A DNA stretch of 64,000 bases from Elephas maximus indicus (taxonomy: Eukaryota > Chordata > Mammalia > Proboscidea > Elephantidae). Position 1 is the stretch's first letter. Each line of letters begins with the position of its first letter. This document shows, piece after piece, positions 21,201 through 28,642 of this stretch. The DNA is taken from assembly GCF_024166365.1 (NCBI RefSeq), contig NC_064830.1:90636968-90700967 (forward strand). The letters are read 5' to 3'. Made by a program: the position numbers and the translations under genes. The notes beneath the pieces are model-generated. The model searched no databases, was not told where the DNA came from, and saw only the letters and a program-made list of their open reading frames with translations.

Positions 21201-22749
21201 TGGTCCTCACCTAGACCCAGGCAGTCTCATCTCTCCTTTATGATGGTCCCAGGAGCCCTCATTGCTGTCTCTTCTCACAGTGTCTCTCTTTCCTCAGAAC
21301 ATCTACAATTCATGCTACACTGAAGAAAGGCTTCCTCCTCACACTGATTTCCTGGCTGAGATTAAGAAGACCTCAGTGCTGGTGAGTGGGACTCGTGGGC
21401 CCTCAGCTCCATCCCCTCGCTAGAACCCAACATGGCCTCCTCATTTAGTGGGCTGAATCCACGGTGATGTTTTCCACATTCCAGCTTTCTTAGTCATCTC
21501 CCTTCTCTCCTACCCTCCCCAGAACTGCTCTATTGCAGTCTGCAGGAGAATCCAGTGTGACATTCCTTCCTTCAGCACCCAGGAAGAATTCACTGTCACC
21601 CTCAAAGGCAATCTCTCATTTGACTGGTATATCAAGGTATGTGGGGTCCTGAGGTTCAGCCGAATGCAGATGTGATACTTCAGGGCCCACGGGTTCAGCT
21701 CCCACACTGCTCTCTTCCACAGACTTCAAATAACTACCTCCTGGTTGTGAGCACAGCGGAGATCTTGTTTAACAATTCTGTGTTTGCCCTGCTTCCAGGA
21801 CAGCAGGCATTTGTGAGGGCCCAGGTATTTGTCTGGGGGCACAGAGTGAGTGTTGGAGGGAGGAGGGAAGCTGGGCTACTGGAGCTCTTTGGGTAAAGAG
21901 AGCTAGAGAGAGAAAGGGAAGAGAGGGAGAAGGAAGAGTGAGGGATGGGTTGGGAGAATAGCGGGGCAGGGGGAGGGGGGTGGTTCAGGGAGTGCTAAAG
22001 GTCTGATTGAGGACATTTCCAGAAATCCAGAGTCTCTTTCCTCCAGACAGAGACCAAAGTGGAGCAGTATGAAATTCACGACCCTGTACCACTCATCGTG
22101 GGCAGTTCCGTGGGGGGGCTGTTGCTTCTGGCCCTCATCACCGCGGGACTGTACAAGGTATTTCCTTGTTGTCTCTCTTCTCGCCTACTCCCCCCTCCTT
22201 GCTCCTTCTCCACCCCTCAGCTCTAAAAGCAGGAACTCAGCAGCTCCATTACTTGGCTTGACTCCCACCATGGAATATAGCTGTGTGACCTTGGGCAACT
22301 CACAGAGTCTCTCTATCCCTCAGTTTCTTCAGCTATAAAATGGGAATAAATACCCACCTCCTGGGATTGTGAAAGTAATTGGGTTAATACATGTAGAGCA
22401 GTTATAATGGCCCCTGGCACAGTGAGACCACTATAAAAGGAACAGTGATTATTATTGTTGTTATACTGTAATATTGTGTTTCTCCCCCCGGCCCCAATAT
22501 CCATGCTATTTTCCTCCCTGCCCCTTTTTTCTAGGTCCCATCTAGAATGCACCACATCATTCTTTGCCTCTTGGTCCCTCTGGTTCTCTTCCTGGATCGC
22601 ATAATTTGCACTCCCTCCCTGGGCTTCTTTGACTCCAATTCCTCTGTCCATAAAACACCTCCTCTCTGTCCCCACAGCTTGGTTTCTTCAAACGGCAGTA
22701 CAAGGACATGATGAGTGAAACTGCTCCCCAAGCAGACGTACCCCAGTAA
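74..22749 (+). CDS. ITGAM: ITGAM (CD11b, integrin alpha-M), 3' part: exons 9-30, spliced
   Basis: Integrin alpha-M pairs with beta2 (ITGB2) to form Mac-1/complement receptor 3, a surface receptor of myeloid cells for iC3b, fibrinogen and ICAM-1. Twenty-two exons, each with AG acceptor and GT donor, join to 2601 nt in one open frame (866 codons plus stop). In order they encode the end of the I domain, beta-propeller FG-GAP repeats with Ca-binding loops ([27 protein letters not shown]), the thigh and calf Ig-like domains, one membrane helix (22080-22157) and a short tail with GFFKR (22681-22695). The phrases 'DMNDAYLG', '[19 protein letters not shown]' and the tail 'KDMMSE' fit ITGAM rather than ITGAX or ITGAD. 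Human ITGAM has 30 exons, so the first eight lie before the window. No stop or frameshift was found. The name is family knowledge; the exon reading is direct. Confidence 0.96.
711..890 (-). repeat. AfroSINE-type SINE
   Basis: Minus-strand copy with the 'gactcatagcaacccc' core and the 'gttagcag' box region; diverged, with an extra inner segment (ctatggaagcagactgccac) also seen in the copies at 6801, 9759 and 45946. Confidence 0.8.
921..1000 (-). repeat. AfroSINE-type SINE fragment
   Basis: Truncated minus-strand copy: gccatcgagttgattctgac core, then a shortened body. Confidence 0.65.
1115..1188 (+). CDS. ITGAM: ITGAM exon 10
   Basis: Reads [20 protein letters not shown] onward, ending at Thr-Ser before gtaagt. 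The 74-nt length is the same as in ITGAX exon 10. It starts the propeller blade after the I domain. Confidence 0.95.
1342..1471 (+). CDS. ITGAM: ITGAM exon 11
   Basis: Acceptor cccag, donor gtaagt. Encodes propeller sequence [18 protein letters not shown] and ends with NDAYLG, typical of ITGAM. 130 nt, as in ITGAX exon 11. Confidence 0.95.
1764..1906 (+). CDS. ITGAM: ITGAM exon 12
   Basis: Encodes [20 protein letters not shown] and the following strand up to GSQ, an FG-GAP blade. 143 nt, donor gtgagt. The next intron is 6.5 kb and full of repeats. Confidence 0.95.
2002..2157 (-). repeat. AfroSINE-type SINE with 11-bp target duplication
   Basis: Well-preserved copy from 'cactgccttcgagtcaattc' to 'ccaccagggtttcc'. 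Flanked by tgatacatggc at 1991-2001 and 2158-2168, an exact target-site duplication. Confidence 0.93.
2170..3470. other. ITGAM intron 12, unassigned part
   Basis: No exon or clear repeat recognised. Low-complexity and old sequence; nothing further supported. Confidence 0.4.
5146..5350 (+). repeat. AfroSINE-type SINE inserted in old L1
   Basis: Starts gagccctggtggtgcaatgg (A-box-like), B-box-like ggcagttcaaaccc, tail gacttgacagcatc. Flanked by gtgttatgtaaa at 5134-5145 and 5351-5362. Confidence 0.9.
5839..5940 (-). repeat. AfroSINE-type SINE fragment
   Basis: Minus-strand copy lacking its tail part. Flanks tatttctatacta and tatttctgtacta form a near-exact duplication. Confidence 0.75.
6461..6617 (+). 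repeat. AfroSINE-type SINE
   Basis: ggaaaccctggtggtgtagt head, B-box-like cagtttgaatcc, and tail gaattgacttgatggtaatg. Confidence 0.9.
6801..6995 (-). repeat. AfroSINE-type SINE
   Basis: Minus-strand copy, aaccaaacccactgctgtgg to ccaccagggatcc, with the extra inner 'gcagactgccacatctttctc' segment. Confidence 0.85.
7750..7930 (+). repeat. L2 3' end
   Basis: Typical L2 tail: cctgcaccctcttgcactg, gctctagaaggcgctgtgtc and a (ttgaatgaatgaatga)-type end. Confidence 0.65.
8436..8576 (+). CDS. ITGAM: ITGAM exon 13
   Basis: Encodes [14 protein letters not shown], the Ca-binding loop DVNRDSNTD and the end PLPQG. 141 nt. It differs from ITGAX exon 13 at about 15 sites by eye. Confidence 0.96.
8669..8878 (+). 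CDS. ITGAM: ITGAM exon 14
   Basis: Encodes the FG-GAP blade [10 protein letters not shown] to GISPSHSQ with Ca loop DMNGDKLTD. At 210 nt it is one codon shorter than ITGAX exon 14 and than human ITGAM, because the acceptor cag (8666-8668) uses up what is a Gln codon in the relatives. Confidence 0.95.
8879..9758. other. ITGAM intron 14, first part
   Basis: No exon and no firmly assigned repeat. It resembles the start of the matching ITGAX intron only over the first few tens of bases. Confidence 0.4.
9759..9983 (-). repeat. AfroSINE-type SINE
   Basis: Minus-strand, diverged copy with an inner T-run (9850-9864). Flanks ggaccccatt and ggaccccacc look like a target duplication. Confidence 0.8.
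10321..12448 (-). mobile_element. 5'-truncated L1 (3' UTR and end of ORF2)
   Basis: Read on the minus strand, it carries the C-terminal part of L1 ORF2: '[14 protein letters not shown]' in one block (11299-11619) and '[15 protein letters not shown]' upstream in a second block (11822-12367), followed by a long 3' UTR and an A-rich end. Flanks acagtttttt at 10311-10320 and 12449-12458 fit a target duplication. Frames are broken, so it is not active. It lies antisense in ITGAM intron 14. Confidence 0.92.
12459..12735 (-). repeat. Old L1 3' UTR remnant
   Basis: Sequence 'gtaaaatttacggacagtg ... gacaaatgcatacacctgtg' is typical of ancient L1 3' ends in minus orientation; the younger L1 at 10321 was inserted into it. 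Confidence 0.6.
12738..13370 (-). mobile_element. L1 3' UTR fragment
   Basis: Begins ttttattgtgttttaggtg, the mark of this window's L1 3' end family, and follows the same text ('ggtgaactccagaaatcgc', 'gtctctatcagtccaatagg') as the copies at 29757 and 40800. Confidence 0.8.
13370..14726. other. ITGAM intron 14, last part
   Basis: Holds a (TTG)n tract (13373-13392), a CA repeat (13718-13741) and an old L1 remnant (about 13920-14500: 'aatatacatgcagtaagtac'). No exon seen until 14727. Confidence 0.5.
14727..14857 (+). CDS. ITGAM: ITGAM exon 15
   Basis: Encodes [20 protein letters not shown], Ca loop DITMDGLVD and LLLR. Last propeller blade. Acceptor cctcag, donor gtgaga. Confidence 0.95.
14951..15114 (+). 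CDS. ITGAM: ITGAM exon 16
   Basis: Start of the thigh domain ([20 protein letters not shown]). The Arg codon is split across the preceding intron of 93 bp. Confidence 0.95.
15300..16515 (+). mobile_element. HAL1-like (half-L1) element
   Basis: Plus-strand, A-rich text with 'gagacaattaattagtaacc', 'gagctaacaaacatgtaattgg' and an A-run end (16459-16476) resembles the ancient HAL1 family. Two successive units of about 170 bp (about 15885-16055 and 16056-16215) resemble each other. Confidence 0.6.
16598..16766 (-). repeat. AfroSINE-type SINE with target duplication
   Basis: Well-kept minus-strand copy, flanked by ttggaaaccaaa at 16586-16597 and 16767-16778. Confidence 0.93.
16805..16985 (-). 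repeat. MIR
   Basis: 'actgagcacttagtatgtgg' through 'aaatcacacagct' is the MIR core in minus orientation. Confidence 0.85.
17071..17225 (+). CDS. ITGAM: ITGAM exon 17
   Basis: Thigh domain; reads [20 protein letters not shown] onward to LLLP. Contains the Asn-glycosylation motif NST near 17155. Confidence 0.95.
17323..17454 (+). CDS. ITGAM: ITGAM exon 18
   Basis: Encodes [20 protein letters not shown] to LFTAL; 44 codons, phase 0 at both ends. Human has NC where this has DC at the start. Confidence 0.95.
17491..17664 (+). repeat. AfroSINE-type SINE with target duplication
   Basis: Plus-strand copy, flanked by gggcatggaaa at 17480-17490 and 17665-17675. It lies in the short intron between ITGAM exons 18 and 19. 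Confidence 0.93.
17812..17885 (+). CDS. ITGAM: ITGAM exon 19
   Basis: Encodes [20 protein letters not shown] and FSFM; donor gtgagt splits an Asn codon with the next exon. Confidence 0.95.
18091..18232 (+). CDS. ITGAM: ITGAM exon 20
   Basis: Calf domain start, [20 protein letters not shown] onward to SGAQ; the NVT sequon is present. Confidence 0.95.
18329..18451 (+). CDS. ITGAM: ITGAM exon 21
   Basis: Encodes [20 protein letters not shown] to PDNSE. The donor is gtcaga, weaker than its neighbours. Confidence 0.93.
18549..18574 (-). mobile_element. Ultra-short L1 3' end insertion
   Basis: Only about 26 nt of L1 3' end (attttattgtgctttaag) is present, yet flanks ttggtaaatcctttttttaaa (18529-18548) and its near copy at 18575-18595 make a duplication of about 20 bp. 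Confidence 0.75.
18585..19015 (-). mobile_element. Old L1 3' UTR remnant
   Basis: 'actgctttattaagataattc ... catgttgtagtgtgtatcac ... tgatggacatttaagttgc' is minus-strand ancient L1 text. It fills most of the intron before exon 22. Confidence 0.7.
19057..19136 (+). CDS. ITGAM: ITGAM exon 22
   Basis: Encodes [20 protein letters not shown] and LKANVT; acceptor atccag, donor gtgtgc. Confidence 0.94.
19137..20005. other. ITGAM intron 22
   Basis: Holds a probable old retroposon piece at 19235-19400 ('actgatggagcacccaccatg', MIR/L2-like). No exon otherwise. Confidence 0.45.
20006..20089 (+). CDS. ITGAM: ITGAM exon 23
   Basis: Encodes [20 protein letters not shown] and TVYMVVT; donor gtgctg. Confidence 0.94.
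20410..20485 (+). CDS. ITGAM: ITGAM exon 24
   Basis: Encodes [20 protein letters not shown] and EHQYQ; donor gtgggg. Confidence 0.94.
20545..20825 (-). repeat. MIR with inner microsatellite
   Basis: 'gtgcctactatgtgctaagc' and 'cagtttacagatgaaggaac' are MIR core sequence; a CACACA/CATATG stretch (20625-20668) interrupts it. Confidence 0.8.
20990..21097 (+). CDS. ITGAM: ITGAM exon 25
   Basis: Calf-2 strand region [20 protein letters not shown] to NFSQ; 36 codons, phase 0. Confidence 0.94.
21298..21381 (+). CDS. ITGAM: ITGAM exon 26
   Basis: Encodes [20 protein letters not shown] and EIKKTSVL; 28 codons. Confidence 0.94.
21523..21636 (+). CDS. ITGAM: ITGAM exon 27
   Basis: Encodes [20 protein letters not shown] to DWYIK; donor gtatgt. 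The [13 protein letters not shown] ending is ITGAM-like. Confidence 0.95.
21723..21824 (+). CDS. ITGAM: ITGAM exon 28
   Basis: Encodes [20 protein letters not shown] to FVRAQ, the last part of the ectodomain. Confidence 0.95.
22047..22157 (+). CDS. ITGAM: ITGAM exon 29 (membrane helix)
   Basis: Encodes the stalk [19 protein letters not shown] and the hydrophobic helix [18 protein letters not shown]; donor gtattt. Confidence 0.96.
22283..22460 (+). repeat. MIR
   Basis: 'ctgtgtgaccttgggcaact' and 'ctataaaatgggaataaata' are MIR core sequence in plus orientation, in the last ITGAM intron. Confidence 0.85.
22678..22749 (+). CDS. ITGAM: ITGAM exon 30 (cytoplasmic tail and stop)
   Basis: Encodes [23 protein letters not shown] and stop TAA. 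GFFKR is the membrane-proximal clasp that binds the beta2 tail. The 23-residue tail is close in length to the human one but its last part differs. Confidence 0.96.
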   Translation, partial: LGFFKRQYKDMMSETAPQADVPQ

Positions 22750-23079
22750 TGACTCCTTCCCTACTGAACGGCTTCTTCTGGAAGGAGCAGATCTTTGGTC
22801 AGACCAACATGCAGGCCCCCATGCTGCTGGGCAGACATATCCATTAGGAGACTGGGGTTGTGACATCTAACCCAGAAAAGACCTGCTTGGGTTTCCATTC
22901 ATGTGTATGTGTGTATGTGTGCAGGTGTGTGTGAGGGCGTGTGACTCAGATGTCTAGAACATCTGAGTCACAGAATAGTCTCTCTGGCTGAGGAGAATTG
23001 CTGGGGCTTCCTTGTGTGTGTGGGCAAAGATGGTGTCAGACCTTCTAGGATGGAGGTGATGGCAGCTCTTATGGGTGAA

Positions 23080-23085
23080 AATAAA
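23080..23085 (+). terminator. Candidate polyadenylation signal, proximal
   Basis: AATAAA 331 nt after the ITGAM stop codon, followed by TG-containing sequence. Which of the two signals is used cannot be told from sequence. Confidence 0.45.
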
Positions 23086-23734
23086 GGGAGACCCTCTCCT
23101 AAGTGAGAACTTCCGTCATGGACAAGTGTGCAGTCTTGCAGGAGCCTGTGCTGCTGGGACTGAGCTGCTGTGGAGAAGCCACTGGCAGAGCCAGGTGCTG
23201 GTCAGCCAGCACCAGCCTGTCCCAATCCATCCCACACTCCAGCTGAGGGGCTCGACAATTATGTCAAATGGGGAATGATAAACCTCCCTTTATGTTTTCA
23301 TTCATTTGTTATTTTAATGTTACTTCTATGTTTTTATATTGATAAAGCTGTCCGCATATAAAATCAAAAGACATGCAAGAGCATGTGGTGAAAATCTTCT
23401 CCCCCACCCTCACCATTCAAGTTCTTTCCTTAAGGGCAGCTGATGTTACGTATTTTGGGGTGGCCTTCAGAAAGATTTTAGGCGTATGCAACATACATAC
23501 ACACAGCTGCATGGATATACCCATGGGTGAGCTTTTTTTTTTTTTATGCTGCTCTGCACTTCGCTTTTTCATGAATATAACTCAGACATTGCTTGATATC
23601 AAGACATAAATTGCCTTTTCATTCTTTTATACACATGCAGAACATTCTGTTGTGTAAGTGTATCATAACGCATTTAATGAGTTTCATTTTGATGTATTAT
23701 TTCCAATCTCTTGCTATTACAATAATGTTGAATT

Positions 23735-23740
23735 AATAAA
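23735..23740 (+). terminator. Candidate polyadenylation signal, distal
   Basis: AATAAA followed by a GTGGTTTTTATATATGTG-like GT/T-rich stretch, as downstream elements often are. It lies about 990 nt after the stop; from memory the human ITGAM 3' UTR is of the order of 1 kb, which favours this site. Confidence 0.5.
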
Positions 23741-23759
23741 TTGAATATATGTGGTTTTT

Positions 23760-24350
23760 ATATATGTGTAAGAACTATTTATAGGATATATTCCTAGAAC
23801 TTTGGGTTCCTCCAGATTCAAACCCTGAGACAAGAATTTGAGCGAAAGGAGTTTATTTAAGAGGTGGCTCCAGGAAATGCCAATAAAGATGGGGGAATGA
23901 GCTTGAGAAAGGAAAGTAGCCAATAAAGGGTGTGTTATTATTATTTTTTTATCAACATAGTCACCGCTGTGGGGCTCCACAGGTTAAATCCTACTGGAGA
24001 GCTCTGGAAACAGGGTAGAACATCCATCTCAGTGTTATCCCACTGGGTAGAAGGAGCTGAGGTATTTATACACCAATTATACATAGTTACAGAATGAGGG
24101 CTGCTCTGAGGGCATTAATTTCCTGGACTGCCTTGGGTATGGACAGAGCATGTTCTGGTGGCCAGAGAAAGAGATACAGGTGCTGCCAGTTGGAAGTCTG
24201 ACAGGTGAGCACAGCCCCTGGCAAGGACCATGGGGATATGGAGGGGCACCAATAACATGAGCTACAAAAGGGTGTGTGCATGTAAAGTTTTGATAGCTGT
24301 GGCGGGGTAGTCCTCATCTTTAGATGGAGTCCTATTTACCTCATACCAAC
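23760..24350. other. Unassigned, LTR-like remnant
   Basis: 'gagtttatttaagaggtggc tccaggaaatg' near 23850 resembles the end of an old LTR, but the family was not identified. No coding signal. Confidence 0.35.
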
Positions 24351-24356
24351 AGTGCA

Positions 24357-24515
24357 GTCAGCTGCTAACCAAAAGGTTAGCAATTCCAATCTACCAGCCA
24401 CTCTGAGGGAGAAAGATGTGGCAGTCTGCTTCCATAAAGATTTACAGTCTTGTAAACCCCATGGGGTTGCTATGAGTCAGAATTGACTTAATAGCATTGA
24501 GTTTTGGTTTACCAG
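24357..24515 (+). repeat. AfroSINE-type SINE, 5' truncated
   Basis: Begins at gctgctaaccaaaaggttag and ends ttgacttaatagcattgag; the A-box part is missing. Confidence 0.85.
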
Positions 24516-25848
24516 TGCATGTGGGTGCTTGTCTCTCATACCAGTGGCAATGCATCCTAATTCTCACACCAGTTCTGCTAAGTGACCGACTTTTTTAAAT
24601 TGTTATCAGAACTTCGTATATAAGGAAACTGAGGCCGTACCAATAGGTCATACCAATTACCTGAGGTCATACAGATAAGAAGGGGCTGGAGCTGGGATTC
24701 CAACCTGTCTCTGTCTGGTTCCAGAGCTTTTCTTCTACTGTCCTGGTAGGGCTAGAGGAATGGCAGCAGGTCCGTGGGAGGTGTGGGGACAGAGTGACTC
24801 TTACTTAGCTGTTATAATATTAGGATGAACCATATGAAATTGCCGACTTGTGACAATTTTTTGGAAAAAAATTTTTTAAATGTCAATTTCATAGGGTTCA
24901 TCCAAACACAAAAAAAACCATGGCTTAGATGGCCTGTTCCAAAAATGATAGAAGGAAGGGAGGGTTTAATCCTGCTTGGGAGGAAAGGCTCCCTAGGGGC
25001 GGCTACTCTTGACCCAAGTAGGGGCAGAGTTTTCCAGGCAGAGGGTAACACCGGGTGAGGCCGGAAGGAGGGCAGGAGCTTGGACATATGTGCTTTGTAA
25101 GCCAGAGTAAGGAGTTTCGTTTTTATTCAGCATTTCGTAAGATACCATTGAGGGGTGTCTAATGAGACAGTAGCCATTTGTGTCCTTGGGGTTGCCACAC
25201 ACATGATGACCTTTACACAGTTCTACACAATTTCCTGACTTAAAAATAAAAAAATTTTTAAATCAATTTCATTGAAGTATAATTTATTCAATATGTACCT
25301 ATTTTCCCAAAATGTACCCATTTTAAATGTACATTTTGATGGGTCTTGATAAATTTAGGCACCCAAGTCACCACAACCAATGAAGATATAGAACTTTTCT
25401 GTCACTCTAAAAGTTTCCCTGGGCTTCGTTACAGTCCATCCTTGTTGCCCCTCATCCCCATCTCCAGGGAACCACTGATCTTTTCTAGAGTTTTATATGC
25501 ATATAAAACATTTCTTCTTCCTTAATTTGAAAGATAAATATCCTCAGTATCTCCAGAAGTCCTTAGTTGAGCTAGGAAGGGAGATGGTCTTTGTACCCAC
25601 AGTCACCTGCCTTGTGGGCTCAGAGTCCACACCTGTATCCTTGAATTGGAAGCTTGTATTGAATTCAGACAAAAAGGACTTTTATGACGGAATAGAAAAG
25701 TAAATCATTTCAAGTAACAAATTGCCCTAGCATAGCCACAGAGTTACTAATAAACAGGGCTTTAAATCTCTGATGACAAACACTAAACCCAGGAATGTCT
25801 AGCCTGGTTTTCATGTTCTGGGTTTCCTCACTTCAGAAAAACAGGGTC
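24515..25848. other. Intergenic, old repeats
   Basis: Holds a MIR piece (about 24590-24735, minus) and an old L1 3' UTR remnant (about 25240-25490, minus). Nothing coding supported. Confidence 0.5.
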
Positions 25849-25860
25849 TTTATCCCTTCA

Positions 25861-26027
25861 ATGGAAACCCTGGTGGCGTAGTGGTTAAGTGCTATGGCTG
25901 CTAACCAAAGGGTCAGCAGTTCAAATCTGCCTGGCGCTCCTTGGAAACTTTATGGAGCAGTTCTACTCTGTCCTATAGGGTCGCTATGAGTCGGAATCGA
26001 CTCGATGGCACTGGGTTTCGTTTTTGG
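25861..26027 (+). repeat. AfroSINE-type SINE
   Basis: Close to consensus: ggaaaccctggtggcgtagt, then gtcgctatgagtcggaatcg. Flanks tttatcccttca (25849-25860) and tttatcccttta (26029-26040) form the duplication. Confidence 0.94.
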
Positions 26028-26065
26028 TTTTATCCCTTTAGTAACCATCCTCCTTTTTCTTACTT

Positions 26066-26227
26066 GGAAACCCTGGTGGTGTACTGGTTTAGTGCTATGG
26101 CTGCTAACCAAAACTTCGGCAGTTCGAATTCACCAGCCGCTCTTTGGAAACTCTCTGGGGAAGTTCTACTCTATCCTATAGGGTTGCTATGAGTCAGAAT
26201 CGACTTGATGGAAACAAGTTGTTTTTT
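26066..26227 (+). repeat. AfroSINE-type SINE
   Basis: Second copy 40 bp after the first, with flanks ttttcttactt and ttttcctactt. Confidence 0.93.
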
Positions 26228-26269
26228 TTTTCCTACTTAGTAATAGAATTTTTATCTGGGCCACTGTGG

Positions 26270-26795
26270 TAGATTGTTACAATAATGAACCCCAGTGAAT
26301 TGTGCCTCCCTGTGTCCTGTCCCTTTGCAATGTGACATTGCTGCTCCTCTTATCTGGTGATGGAACCCATTTCTCCACACCTTTGAATCTGGGCTGGTCT
26401 TGTGACTTTGACCAACAGAATGTGGCAGAAGTGATGTTGTATGAGTTTTGGAGCTTAGACCTTAAAATGCATTGCAGCTTCTGCTCTTGCTCTCCTGGAA
26501 CCCTGAGACCACCATGTGGTGATCCATCTAGCCTAGTGGAGAATGGGTGACCATGTGGAGGAGACAACTGAGACACCCAGCCGACAGCCAGCACAACTGC
26601 CTGACACATGCTCAAGGCTATCGTGGATCTCCCAGCCTGGTCAAGCCATTCGATTACTGCAGCGCAGCCACAGGCAAGTCCAGCAGAGCTGACCAAATTG
26701 TCACCTCGCACAACTGTGAGAAATAATAAATTGTTGATGCTTCAATCCACGGTATTTTGAAGTGATTTGTTATCAGCAATAAATAACTAATATAG
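26270..26795 (+). mobile_element. MLT1-like solo LTR (ERVL-MaLR)
   Basis: 'ctggtcttgtgactttgacc', 'ccctgagaccaccatgtgg', 'agccgacagccagcacaact' and the end 'gtgagaaataataaattg' with 'ataactaatata' match the MLT1 LTR family from memory, in plus orientation. Confidence 0.75.
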
Positions 26796-27245
26796 CTACC
26801 CAGATAAGCATTACATTTCCCAGTCTCCTTTGCAGCTAGGGATGGCCACATGACTAGATTCTGGCCAATAGGATGTGAATAGAAGTGAGTGAGCAAGTTT
26901 AGAGTCAGGTCCTTTGAGAGAAGGGTCCTTCTTTTCCCCTCACCCCCTTCCCACTGAGCACGAACATGGCGGTGTGCCATTTTGCACCTTGTAGACAAGG
27001 GTAACACCTAAGAATGCCAGAGTTAGACAGAAAGACCCTGGGTCCTGATTCTGTAGAACTGCCATGTTAGCACATTTTCATGTTGATATAGGAGAATGAA
27101 ATGAACACCTATCTTGTTTAAGACATTGTTATTCTGAGCCTCCATTACAGCAGCTGCCCATGTGTTGTAATTAATGCCACTACATTCTGGGACCTTCCCA
27201 AAGGCCCTATTTTCCTACTTGGACCAAGAAATTGAATTCATAGTA
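26796..27245. other. Unassigned old repeat
   Basis: 'agctagggatggccacatgac ... tcttgtttaagacattgttattctgag' looks like a second old interspersed repeat, family not identified. Confidence 0.4.
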
Positions 27246-27259
27246 AAGCCTGAAGATTT

Positions 27260-28227
27260 CTTTCTTTCCTTTTTTTTTTTTAACACAAAATATCTTTTAT
27301 TCTGAATTATACAAAATTCAAATACCAAACAAGCAGTGCTTAAAAGATCCAATGCCATTATATTTTAAAATTACGTTTGCATAATAGTTTTCTGCGAAAC
27401 TGAGTTAGCTTAAATTTGTCAGTATAATGTCATTTGTTTTACATTTGCTGACTGTAATTATCAAGTTGTAAGAACAATTACAACCAGATTAATACTTGAC
27501 TGAATTTTGATGGCTGAGAATGCCTGAACACTGGAGAACATCCAATTAACGTATCAGTATAACTTTCATTCACCAAAGAAAATATTTCATTCAAGTTCCC
27601 AAAACAAACTTGAGTTGTGTTTGGTCTGCATCAGAGAAAAAGGCCAAGATAGCACGTGGAAATAAATAGTTTTCTTCTGGTGGAAGCTGAAATCAATGTA
27701 CACATTTTAATCAAGTATCTCCTCACATGGCATGTTTTCAAGTTTTTACGAGTCTACCAGGCTCAGTCTTTCGCTGTTTTTTTTTTCCCCCCTTTTTTTT
27801 CTCTTGCTTTGCCTTCAGCTTTTTTCTTTGCCTGCGGTTCATCCATAATGGGTACTGTCTGTGCTGGTCTAGAAAACTCTTTTTGTTTCTCTTAATGTCA
27901 GTCTCCATTTTCATGTCATCTGTTTCATCATTTGCCTCACATTGCTTTTCTCTTGGCAATGTTTGGTTACCACAACAGTTGCCATCTCTTGAACATCTTC
28001 CATTAAAAACTTCATCATCTACTTTAAGAATATTTTTAAATCTGTTGGGCTCCTTTGGGACATTCTTTTTTCTCTTTTCAGCAGGCGTCTTCCTTTTCCA
28101 CTTACCCCGTAACCTTGTAAAAGCAGCTATGTTTTAACTGGGAAGACTCACAAACTCACATACAGCAGGGAGATCACACCAACCAGAAGTCTTTGCACTT
28201 CTGCCTTCCAGGCAGGCCCCGCTTTTC
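27260..28227 (-). pseudogene. LLPH: LLPH processed pseudogene
   Basis: LLPH (LLP homolog, C12orf31) is a small basic nuclear protein. On the minus strand, an intron-less reading from 28130 to 27754 follows it: [15 protein letters not shown], then a shifted middle part, then [20 protein letters not shown] and [11 protein letters not shown]. The start codon is ATA instead of ATG (28130-28128), a frameshift lies in the middle, and runs of A shift the C terminus. A 3' UTR of about 480 nt follows, with AATAAA (complement of 27297-27302) and an A-tail (T-run 27269-27281). Flanks aagcctgaagattt (27246-27259) and aagcctgaagcttt (28228-28241) are a target duplication. All marks of an L1-mobilised retrocopy are present, and it cannot encode the protein. 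Confidence 0.9.
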
Positions 28228-28251
28228 AAGCCTGAAGCTTTTTTGATGCCG

Positions 28252-28642
28252 CTTGTTGTTAGGCACCCTCCAGTTGGCTCTACTGCATAACGACCCTATG
28301 CACAACAGAACAAAACACTGCCTGGTCCTGTGCTGTCTTCACAATTGTTGCTATGTTTGAACCCATTGTTGTAGCCACTGTGTCAGTCCATCTCATTGAG
28401 CGTCTTCCCCTTTTTCGCTGACCTTCTCCTTTACCAAGCATGATATCCTTCTCCAGCTTCTGGTCCCTCTTGACAACATGTCCAAAGTACGTGAGATGAT
28501 GTCCCGCCACCCTTGCTCCTAAGGAGCATTCTGGGTGTAATTCTTCCAGGACAGATTTGTTTGTTCTTCTGGCAGTCTGTGGTATATTCAGTTTTCTTCG
28601 CCAAAACCATAATTCAAAGGCATCAATTCTTCTTCAGTCTTC
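28252..28642 (-). mobile_element. RTE (BovB-like) LINE 3' fragment
   Basis: 'ttgttgttaggcaccctcc' to 'catcaattcttcttcagtc' repeats the 3' end of the RTE at 42651. It abuts the LLPH retrocopy. Confidence 0.85.

Larger units (their letters stand above)
22750..23760 (+). other. ITGAM: ITGAM 3' untranslated region (end uncertain)
   Basis: Follows the stop codon directly. AATAAA occurs at 23080-23085 and again at 23735-23740, so the transcript could end about 350 or about 1000 nt after the stop. The stretch 22880-22935 is rich in TG repeats. The part after 23280 looks like an old LINE remnant taken into the UTR. Confidence 0.6.

Noticed and set aside
25861-26227. tRNA genes, because of A- and B-box-like sequences
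   Set aside because: They are SINE heads; no cloverleaf fold or intact tRNA was seen.
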